DNA from: Lingula anatina
Taxonomy: Eukaryota; Brachiopoda; Lingulata; Lingulida; Lingulidae
Length of the DNA: 26,053 nucleotides
Assembly (NCBI RefSeq): GCF_001039355.2
Contig: NW_019775777.1
Coordinates: forward strand, 1-26,053
Reading direction: 5' to 3'
Shown: piece by piece, positions 11,382-22,172 of the stretch
How the letters are laid out: each line of letters begins with the position of its first letter
Position numbering within the stretch: position 1 is the stretch's first letter
Program-made: the position numbers and the translations under genes
The notes under the pieces: model-generated
The model's database searches: none
Told to the model about the DNA's origin: nothing
The model's input: only the letters and a program-made list of their open reading frames with translations

Positions 11382-11972
11382 ATGCTGACATTTGGAATTT
11401 TCTGGCACATCTTAGTAAAGGGTACCAATCCAAAAAAATGTTTTAAGGAAGTACAGTTTTCTATAAAAAAGGATTCTATTACTGATTTAGTTAAACAGAG
11501 TACTATAGGTCACAACTACAAGATTTCATGGAGATGGGGTCACAGCATGTGTATGTTACCATTAGACGATAAGGCAGTAATTTTACTGAGGGATGATTTT
11601 AATAGCAAAAAAAAAAAAGAGCGTTGACAAGATTTAGATCTTCTTAAGTCGAGATGACCTGCTGAGGTGCTGTGTCAGAGTTTGTTTTCAATTTAGTTTT
11701 ATTAGGAAACCACTGACCTTTCTGAAGAAGGTAGATTCACATCTTATCATTTATTGGATGAAAAAGTTCCTTTCAGTCGTGTGTTAAGGGTTGATATTTG
11801 TACGAGGACAACACAGCCATTTTTGCTGTCTCTTTATCTCCCTGTTATCTGTCTAGCTAAGCTGTGTGTAGATCTCGATTTCATGTTAAATCATCCATTT
11901 GAACAATTTGTGAATTTAAATAACCGTGTATCCTCAATTATGGAAATTTTACACAAATCAATAGAACGATAA
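11382..11972 (+). pseudogene. Possible decayed coding sequence, unidentified
   Basis: Two open frames lie close together (about 11382-11627 and 11706-11972) and are separated by stops and a short A-run that shifts frame. The second reads with ordinary amino-acid composition (for example SYHLLDEKVPFSRVLRVDI and FMLNHPFEQFVNLNNRVSSI). I see no recognisable motif or splice sites framing it. It may be a degenerate retrocopy or chance. Confidence 0.25.
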
Positions 11973-13532
11973 TTGCGTGTATCCATTTACTTGAACCAGA
12001 TCAAGCAAAAAGTCAGTGCAATACACTTATTTATAGGGTGTTAACTAACATATGTTGATAACACTAGGAAATATGTTATTTACATTTATTTATTTCACAC
12101 CAAAAGTCAGTAATCATTAAAATCATTTCCCTGGAAATGAAATACTGAAATAAGTGATTTTATATAATTAGCAAAATAGCTAAACATGTCAGCCAAATGA
12201 ACAAATATTCATTGCATAAATGTTAAACTTTTTTGCATAAAGTAATAAAGTTGCATTTTATGCCATTATAATGATAATTGACAAGCTCGCCAGACGTCTT
12301 GAGCAAGATAATTCATCCACCCTGTGAAATCTTTTACATATATGCATGCAACCAAAATCAGCAGTTGGCACTGCCACAAAACTCATTATAGCTCGAGTGC
12401 ACCCACTCCAGACATAGAAGGGAAGTAAAGTGTGAAAAAAAATTTATTTTGATTCTTCATTATTGATAACCCTTTTCTGTTCATTGCATTTCAGGTTAGA
12501 CACAGAGACACCCCCCCCCCCCCCACTTCATTTTTACCATGATCATGGTTTTCCCAGATAAAATCTGTGATCTGACACAAATGGGACTCGGTTGATTTTT
12601 TCCAGAACATCACTTTTCTTTATAGATTCCCACTGAAGTGTCAGTCTTGGAGGGAATATATTAGTTTAAGGCAAAACTTTTGTGCATGCTTGCCTGCCTG
12701 CTTATATGTGTGCATTTTAATCAAAATTGATTACCACTTTGTAAATTCACCTACCATGTTTACAGTTTTTAAAAAAGCATTAGGTGTATTAATACCAATA
12801 CATATTTAAGAACTCACAAAGAGTCTCACTATATGTCTAGGGATGATGATGATGAGTTTCTTCTGTCCTGAAGGTAATGAAAAGGTAATACTTAATAGTA
12901 GATTTGGTTAAAAGCTATTTTTGATGTACTTTTTTTGAATAGATGGAATTAATGGAGAAAATGAAGTTCACATTATGGTTCAATATAAAAAAAGTAAATT
13001 TTAATCCAGAAATGCCCTCCCCCTTTTGTCTTAAGGGTTTTGAATTAACCAGCAGTTCTCATCACCAAGTATTTTGAATTCCATTGTGTTTTCATGTGTT
13101 GTTCTTGGGTTCAAAACATGATGAAAAATACATCTTTTCATTTGATCACTTAACTCTGGCTAACCTGAGATTCCTTAACTGGTAATTTCCACCAAAGGAG
13201 AAATATTTTCTCTTATTTTTTGCCAGAATTTGAGTGAAAAGTATCAGAGTTGTTTATGGATTTTCATAGGTTCTGGAAGTTTAATATTAGATTTGAAGCC
13301 AGACTGGATCCATGTGTTATGTCAGAATTGGCGAAATGCTCTGAGACTTCAATCTGTATATTGATGGAGTCAATACATCATAATGCTTCATGATTTCACG
13401 GTGCTTTATTTGCTGCTACAGTACATTTGAATAGGAATTGACTGAGATTGCAAAATTGTGGTGGATTGAAAACAGACTCTGAGGCAATTAAATTACTGGT
13501 ATCATTAATCTGTAATCTAAATTTTTGAATTA
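11973..13532. other. Non-coding stretch before the VIRMA duplication
   Basis: It contains a 17-C run near 12510, a gatgatgatgatga run near 12843 and scattered T-runs. No exon-like segment with both splice sites seen. Confidence 0.5.
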
Positions 13533-13981
13533 TTTACACTATTTTCCCATTGTGATAGTTGAGGCAACTATATAAAAATCACATTGTGCTGAGCTGTATC
13601 TGAGGCATTCCCAAAAAACAATCATAAGTTTATTTTCAGTTAATGCTTGTATATTTGAAATGTCCTCTGAAGAAAACCAGTGAAAATCTTGCACAGGTGA
13701 ATCTTTCAGCATCACAATGGATGGCCTTTCAGAAACTGATGTTGAGAAAAGTGACTGCACAGTGTTAAATAGCCAGGCGATCACATTAAACTAAGCTCGG
13801 TATAATATCTTATCATTTTGTTGTTCCTCTTGTATGTGATACCCTTTGGGTCATAAGTATTACAGAATGTACCAAAATAAAGTGATTTTATTAAATGATA
13901 TACATATCAAGTAGATCAGATCAATGATGATGAACCTCTTCAGGTTAATTTATTTAAAAAAAATTGACATTTTTCATCCAG

Positions 13982-14185
13982 AAGTTACCAGTAAGATCAC
14001 TCTGCTCCATGACTGGCTAATCCCCACAAAGACGCTGCCTAGTTATACGTATGAAGGACTCCCGGAGGTGATCAAGTTACTGAAGCAGTACAACGAAGAG
14101 GTGCTGGGGCTCCCCAAGGGGCTGGTGACCATCTTGAGGATCCTGAGACACCTTGCTGTGCCCCCTGATGTGGAAAATCAAGGAG
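13982..14185 (+). CDS. VIRMA: VIRMA exon A, copy 1
   Basis: 204 bp, phase 1 in and phase 1 out. Acceptor follows tttttcatccag and the donor is gtgaga. It encodes a helical segment containing LHDWLIPTKTLPSY, LPEVIKLLKQYNEEVLG and ILRILRHLAVPPDVE, which aligns with the vertebrate stretch that ends in a cysteine/proline-rich motif before the LKW/LKYK block. Its peptide is identical to that of exon A copy 2; the 8 nucleotide differences are all synonymous. The exon upstream must end in phase 1 and was not found. Confidence 0.9.
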
Positions 14186-17100
14186 GTGAGAACGCTTCAA
14201 TATCAGTATAAGTATCAGAAGCAGCACCCTGGTACACAATCTGATTGGTGTGGATTCTGAGCGGGGTTGGAAAGTAGTGCATCTCATCAAGGTTCATGCA
14301 CTACTGCTACAAAATTTGTCCCGGGGTATGATACTGTGAAATGCATACTGACGTACACCTTGAAAACAGGAAGCGTGATCTGATCTACTGGTGAATTCAG
14401 TATCTTTTGGTGCCGAGTCTGGTAGTTGGGTAGGCCTGAGAAAATTGGCCTTGTTTAGTTACTTGTTTAGTTACTTGTTTAATTTGAGCACTTACTAGCC
14501 ACATTATCAAGTTAGCCAGTCATTTATTTGGGTAGTGGGTTGGCTGCTTGCTGAAAGAGAGTGGATGAAAGGGGAGAGAGGGGGCAGCTTAGACCCCCCC
14601 CCCTTCTTATTTCAGTAATTGCTTCTTACTTGCTTACACTAAAATAATGCAGAGTTGATATTCAACAGGCATATTTATTTATTTATTTATTTATTTAGAA
14701 CACACAGAGGAGCTGAAGTACAAGTATGTTATAATAGAGCTGTTCAGTGCTGACTGCTTCCCCGTCTTCATCAACATTCTGCAGGTAAGTCAACTGTGTG
14801 GCCCAGAAGTTTTAAAACTGTTACAGATCAGTGCAGAAGATGGTTCAGGATTCTTTTTTGATGTGTAGCTGATAACGTCTGAAAAGAATAAATTTTTCAT
14901 CAAAACTTTCAGCTTCATCTATGCTGTGCTGGGTATATAAGAAAATGTGAATATCAACTTTTCGTCAGCTTCAGTTTATATTTGTTTTTAATGCCATGTT
15001 TTATAATTACATTTTTCTACAGTTTGTACGTCAGCATAAAGGTATAGAAAAGTACCACCTGCTTTAATGTTTATATTAAGACAGTAGTTTAACTACTTAT
15101 CTAAGATATCCCTATAACATTATCTTTCCCTTTTCTTTTTGTTGCCAGAAAATTGGAGAATTGCAACTGTTGCCATGGCAACAAGGTATAGCCAGCAGCT
15201 ACCAGTATCAAGCTCTGATCATGGCGTTCATAAAGCCCACCCTGGCCATCGTCAAGGCAACACTGTCATATCTGGTCCATGCAAGAGGGTCTGCTGTGAG
15301 TCATGTTTGTTGAGCCTATATTTGTTTTAATGTAAAGTTTGATTCAGTAGCTGCCTGGAAATATAAACTGAGATGTATGTGTTTACACTTTTTCATTTTA
15401 TCTGTTAGTTTTGAATGTTGAATAGTGTAAAAGAGAGAAAAGATGTTATTGTTATATTCCAGTTCCAGGATCTGACCAGTCTGCCCACTCTGTTCAATAT
15501 TAAATGTCTGTACATACGCTAACCTTGCTGTCTAGTTATTATCTGACAAAATTGTTATATTCCAGTTCCAGGATCTGACCAGCCTGCCCACTCTGTTCCA
15601 ACTGCACACTGTGATGTGCTCCATCTGCCTCAGTGGAGAACCCAGCGAGGACGCCCAGAAGGTAACAGCAGCAGGGGCGGATCCAGAAATATTTTCTGAC
15701 AGTCTTCCAAATTATCTTTGTTAAGCCATTCTCTATTTTTGACCTTCTTCGGACAGAAAAAATAAGATGCCCATCCATGTTAACTTGAAAATCTGACCGT
15801 CTTCCGTAAGACCCAGAAGACGGGCCTCAATCCACCCCTGCAGTCATCTGCTGCTCTGTCATGATATAAAACAGAAAAATTTTTTTAAAAATAATTTTTC
15901 AACAATATTTTCAATGATATGATTGGATTCTTTCAATCTTTTATTTGATCACTGACTTGTACTCATATGACTTGTATGCCTGGTATGATTTGTGAGAAAG
16001 TTCAGATTGTACGTCATCTGCAGAATTGTCTTCAGATCAAGCCGGAGACTTTCAACTTTGTCTTTTAATAATTTTATATTTTTCACTGTGGTCTTTCTGA
16101 TCTGATTTTTGATGTAGATTGACTAAGGTTTTATGACTTTTTATTTTCAGATTCAGACTGACATCATAGATATCCTGTCCACATTTACACAGTCTGTTCC
16201 CGCAGAGTCTGAGTCCAATGAAGGTAAAACATTTCTCTGTCAACACATTAAACAGTCTTTAATAGATAAATTTTTCAGTGACCTTTGGATCTTGAATTCA
16301 TTTTAGCTTACTTTAAATCCCGGATTGTTGAATCTCTGTCAGCACCTCAAATTTTGTATATTTATTCTGCATAGGCTTTTTATGTACAGACACAGATGTG
16401 TCTGTACATATAGCCATCATCTGCGTCTGTCGCCGTCATCGCCGTCGTGCACTNGTCGCCTCTCTGATCCTCTAGTTTACACTATTTTCCCATTGTGATA
16501 GTTGAGGTTGATAAATTCTTTTGAAGCAACTATATAAAAGTCACATTGTGCTGAGGTGGATCCTAGGCATTCCCCAAAACAATCATCAGTTTATTTTCAG
16601 TTTATACTTGCATATTTGAAATGTCCTCTGAACAAAACCAATGAAAATCTTGTACAAGTTAAGCTTTCAACCATCACAATGGATGGCCTTTCAGAAACTG
16701 ATGTTTAGGAAATGGACTGCACAATGTTAAATAGCCAGGCAATCACATTAACTAATAAGCTCAGTATAATATCTTATCATTTTGTTGTTCCTCTTGTATG
16801 TGATACCCTTTGGGTCATAGGTATTACAAAATGTACCAAAATAAAGTTATTTAATTACATGATAAACATATCAAGTTGATGAACCTCTTCTGGTTAATTT
16901 ATTTTTAAAAAAATTTGACATTTTTCATCCAGAAGTTACCAGTAAGATCACTCTGCTCCATGATTGGCTAATCCCCACAAAGACGCTGCCTAGTTATACA
17001 TATGAAGGACTCCCGGAGGTGATCAAGTTACTGAAGCAGTATAATGAAGAGGTGCTGGGGCTACCCAAGGGGCTGGTGACCATCCTAAGGATCCTGAGAC

Positions 17101-17567
17101 ACCTTGCTGTGCCCCCTGATGTGGAGAATCAAGGAGGTAAGCACAGACATGGGGTTCATGCCTATAGCCAGCAATTTCAAAGAGGGGGCTCTTTATCTGA
17201 AAAGTGGGCCTTTACCCATGAAACCTTCGTGTTACTGGATCAAATTTTATGCTAACCTTTTCTTAGCAAAAAGGCAGTTTGTTTGAACCCCCCCCTAACC
17301 CCCCTGGCTATGGTCCTGGAGTTTCTAAATGTTTGTAGTATAGTGGTCCTATTTAGTTACTTGTTTAACTTGAGCACTTACTAGCCACATTATCAAGTTA
17401 GTCAGTCATTCATGTGGGTGGTGGGTTGGCTGCTTCCTGAAAGAGAGTGGATGAAAGGGGAGAGAGGGGGCAGCTTAGACCCCCTTTCTTATTTCAGTAA
17501 TTGCTACTTACATGCTTTATTAATACTTGCACTAAAATAATGCAGAGTTGATATTCAACAGGCATAT

Positions 17568-17618
<51 letters not shown>

Positions 17619-20600
17619 GAACACACAGAGGAACTGAAGTACAAGTATGTTATAATAGAGCTGTTCAGTGCTGACTGCTTCCCCGTCTTCATCAACATTC
17701 TGCAGGTAAGTCAACTGTGTGGCCCAGAAGTTTTAAACTGTTACAGATCAGTGCAGATGATGGTTCAGGATTCCTTTTTAATGTGTAACTGATATTGTCT
17801 TAAAAGAATCAATATTTCATCAATATTTTCAGCTTCATCTGTGCTATGCTATGCTGGGTATATAGAAAATGTGACAAAAAACTTTTCATCAGCTTCAGTT
17901 AGTATTTTTTTTTAACGTCATGTTTTGTAATCACATTTTTCTACAGTTTGTATGTCAGCATTAAGGTATAGAAATGTACCACCTGCCTTAATGTTTATAT
18001 GAAGACAGTTTAACTACTTATCTATAAGATATCCCTATAACATGATCTTTCCCTTTCCTTTTTGTTGCCAGAAAATTGGAGAATTGCAACTGTTGCCATG
18101 GCAACAGGGTATAGCCAGCAGCTACCAGTATCAAGCTCTAATCATGGCGTTCATAAAGCCCACCCTGGCCATCGTCAAGGCAACACTGTCATATCTGGTC
18201 CATGCAAGAGGATCTGCTGTAAGTCATATTTGTTGAGCCTATATTTGTTTTCATGTAAAGTTTGATTCAGTCGCTGCCTGGAAATTATAAGCTGAGATGT
18301 ATGTTTTTACAATTTTTCCATTTTATCTGTTAGTTTTGAATGTTGAATAGTGTAAAAGAGAGAAAAGATGTTATTGTTATATTCCAGTTCCAGGACCTGA
18401 CAATTCTGGCAACTCTGTTCAATATTTAATGTCTGCACATACACCAGCCTTGCTGCCTAGTTATTATCTGACATTGTTGTTATATTCCAGTTCCAGGATC
18501 TTACCAGTTTGCCAACTCTGTTCCAACTGCACACTGTGATGTGTTCCATCTGCCTCAGTGGAGAACTCAGCGAGGATGCCCAGAAGGTAACAGTCGTTTG
18601 CTGCTCTGTCCTGATATAAAACAAAAAAAATTTTAAATCATTTTTCAATGATATTTTCAATGATATGATTGGATTCTTTCAATCTTTTATTTGACTTGTA
18701 CTCATATGGCTTGTATGCTTGGTATGATTTATGAGAAAGTTCAGATTGTATGTCATCTGAAAAAAATGTCTTCAGATCAAGCAAGAGACTTGCAACTTTG
18801 TCTTCTTTTTGTTTTACTATATTTCTGTATATAATTTTATATTTTTCATTGTGGTCTTTCTGGTCTGATTTTTTATGTAGATTGACTAAAGTATTATGAC
18901 TTATTATTTTCAGATTCAGACTGACATCATAGATATCCTGTCCACGTTTACACAGTCTGTTCCCGCAGAGTCCGAGTCCAATGAAGGTAAAACATATTTC
19001 TTTCAACACATTACACAGTCTTTTAAAGATAAACTTTTCTGTGACCCTTGAACCTTGAATTCATTTTAGCTTACTTCAAATCCCAGCTTGTTAAAATTCT
19101 GTCAGCACCTCAAATTTTGTAGATTTATTCTGCATCAGCTTTTATTGAATGCTGGTGACACCTGTTGTCCCGCCACCTTAATCACCCAACGGTTTGTGTG
19201 TAGCAAAGGAGGCCATACCAGAAATGTATACCTATAGGTATAAAGTTTTTCAAATAGCATTCACTTTACCATGCACCACTCCAAGAAATGTGTATCTAAT
19301 TTTTCGTATTCCCTTTATCTTTTATATAATTGTATTATTTTATCTTTCCAGATCTTGAGAAAAGTCTGTGGACCCGTATGATGAAGGAGCTGTTTAAGTA
19401 TGTTCTCACCAGTCCCTACACTTTCCTCAGTGGTCTCCATATGGTATCTGAGCTGTTACCACTACCTCTACCACTACAGAGCAGAGAGGTAAGTTAGACA
19501 ATTCATCAGTGGTCTCCATATGGTATCTGAGCTGTAACCACTACCTCTACCACTACAGAGCAGAGAGGTGAATTACTAGGCAATCTCTTTCATTGCCCTT
19601 CTTGGCCCATATTTTCATGATTGACATGAAATAAAGCCCACCTCACCACACACAATTTACATGCCTTTGTTTGAATTATTTTTCAGAGCGTGACAGACGA
19701 GGAGCTGACATTGACAGTGAACACCAGAAGACTGTGGAGTGCCCATCTTCACCCCATAGCACCTGAAATCCTGGAGGTTATCAAGACATTGGCAGGTAGG
19801 ATAATGGCGTAGTAGAAAATGCTGAATACAAGTAGGTATATCTGAAGTTGGCTAAAATAGTTAACTATTCAACATTTTACTCAACAAGTTTGTAAAATGT
19901 TTTGTGTAACTTCACTTTATGCAAGAGTGAGCCCATAAAGAATCATCTGCTGACATTATTTAATTTAGATTGAAACAATTTTTCAGATAAAAACATTATT
20001 TTAAATTGTCACATTATTTCAGATGGACACATTATTTCAGATTGAAACATTGTTTCAGATTGTAAAATTATTATTGCAAATTGTAACATTATTTCAACTT
20101 GCTATATGCTTTCTCTCTCAGGCTCCAGCTGCCAGGTATTACAGCATGCACTGCGTAGGGTCTGCTGGCAGCTGGCGGACTTGGCATCTCCCAGCTCACT
20201 GCTGGTGGGGAGGTATGAACACAATTATAGTATGAAGTCCTATTCATAGATTTTAGTATTAAGCCTGGATGACAAAACATCCTCGTGTTTGGCTTTATTT
20301 GAACATTGAAGCAAAATATAACAACATTTTCAGAATGAATCAGAATATAACAAAATTTTCAGAACTACTCTGTTGATGACTTTTGCTTTTTTTGGATTGT
20401 CCCGTACAAAGTTGAATGATGACTATGAACTTCTTATATCACACTATATTAGTAAAAATTATGGTATAAAAAATAGCACACAAATACATTTGTTATTCAC
20501 ATTTGATCAACTTATGTGGTATATTGAACAGGTGTATATTGGATGCACTCTTGGAAAGCATGGACAATTCTATTGAGAAGAGCACACAGCCTGCAAAGGA

Positions 20601-22108
20601 AGGAGAAAAGAAAGAGGAAGAAAAAGAAGAAAAAGCAAATACTGAACAGAGGAGTTCCGGAGAAACCGCCAGGATATTGAACTTAACCGCATACCTCGTG
20701 GCACACCCACCAATCAAATCCCCTGTACTACAGCTGATGAGGGGAGAAACCAAGGCGGAGGAGAAATACAAGGACTTATTTCCTAGATTGCTGAACTTGC
20801 TGAATGTGGTGTCAGAGAAACAGTCCCATATCAATGCACAGGAGTGTATTGTGGTGAGTGTGTGACCTGTACACATTGTAATACCTTATGTCCTTTGTCC
20901 CTAGAACCTGACAAAGAACGTGTTTAAAGTGGAAAACATGTCTTAGCTAAGCCAACCATGACTCTAAGCCAGCTGTATTTCTTTTCACGAGGAAATTTTT
21001 GAACCATTTACCTTTTTTCCCATTCAGAAATTTGTGGGCGCTTAGACCAAGTATAATTATTTTTGCCAGCAGTCTTAATTAGACCTCATCTAAACTTGTT
21101 GTAGGCTAGTTGACAGTGTAATGTTTCAGTCTTATATTGCAAAGTTAAAATAATATTCTTAGTCACCTAATAGTATATGAGTTCAGCAATCTAAACAAAG
21201 CCCAAAAACTTTAAATTGGTAACCTTGTGTATTGGAAACCTATGAATCTCAAACCATTTTTGGGAGGAATGAAGCAGTTATGCAACATTTTATCTCAGAT
21301 AACAGTTTCACATGAAAGAAGGTTCAAATTTTACACATTTCCTTCATGAATTGGGGAGTATTTATGTGTTGAGAAGCCAGCAATATCAAACATTATTTGA
21401 TGTAGGAGATTAAGCACCAGACTGTGTTATTACCCATTATGCCACAATTTATCTCAGTTAAGCATATCTTAAATCGGGCGAATTCAGAGATATTTTCTGA
21501 CAGTCTTCCAAATGATCTTTGTTGATCCGTTCTTCATTTTTGACCGTCTCCCGACAGAAAAAATTAGATACCCGTCAATGTAAACTTGAAAATCTGACCA
21601 TCTTCTTGAAGTCCCAGAATACGCCTTTAAACTGCCCCTGTAAATGTTCAATCCTTTCCTGTTCTGTCTGTCAGTCTGTGCTGCAGTCCCTGTGTGATCC
21701 GGCCGTCACCATGATCACTGCAGAGAGCAGTCTTACCCTGCAGGAGCAGATCGCCAGCAGTCTGCCTATCAAAGAGCAGCTGATGCAGCAATGCACCGCC
21801 ATCTTAGAGCACATAGGAAACCAAGATCACAGCTACGCCTCCATCCTGCCGTCGCTGAGAACTCTGGTCATGCTAACGGAACATGATTATGGATTTTATC
21901 ATGTGAAAAGGTGATTATTTGAGACAGACTAGTTTTGCTTCTTGGTTCATTGTGATTTTTTGTATTCATTGTCACTAAACATTGCAAATCGTAAGGACTT
22001 TTAAGTCATTTGTATCACAAAAATGTGGAAAGAAATAAAATATTTCTCTGAATTATCCTTTTAAGAATTAAAATTGAAATTGTTAGATATTTTAGCTCCA
22101 ACTCTAAG

Positions 22109-22172
<64 letters not shown>

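Larger units (their letters stand above)
13533..16384 (+). repeat. Tandem duplication, copy 1 (VIRMA exons A-E)
   Basis: Direct repeat of about 2.85 kb. Homology to copy 2 starts at tttacactattttcccattg and ends at ctgcat(c/a)...gctttta. It covers five exons, four introns and flanking intron sequence. It is longer than copy 2 mainly because of a 169-bp hAT-like insertion after exon D. Exons are about 96.5% identical to copy 2; introns are clearly alignable but full of small indels. Confidence 0.95.
16476..19145 (+). repeat. Tandem duplication, copy 2 (VIRMA exons A-E)
   Basis: Second copy, about 2.67 kb, in the same orientation and separated from copy 1 by about 91 bp of unrelated sequence containing an N and a palindrome. 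It has its own features: an extra ~19 bp near the start (after gatagttgagg), a MITE-like insertion in intron A-B and a longer TTTA repeat before exon B. Confidence 0.95.

Noticed and set aside
13539-13784. 81-codon minus-strand frame before exon A
   Set aside because: The homologous part of copy 2 (16484 onward) is broken by indels, so the frame is not conserved.
15139-15330. 63-codon + frame (and its counterpart at 18062-18265) overlapping exon C
   Set aside because: Out-of-frame shadow of exon C. The KIGELQLLPW frame matches VIRMA and keeps phase with exons B and D.
18638-19009. 123-codon minus-strand frame over exon E2
   Set aside because: Lys/Asn/Ile-rich antisense of AT-rich intron and exon E2; the copy 1 equivalent is not open over the same length.
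20493-20876. 127-codon minus-strand frame
   Set aside because: Antisense shadow of VIRMA exon I; its Ser/Phe-rich content mirrors the Lys/Glu-rich linker.
21519-21674. Upstream extension of exon J
   Set aside because: It derives from the hAT-like MITE relic, and the acceptor gtctgtcag precedes the conserved sequence.
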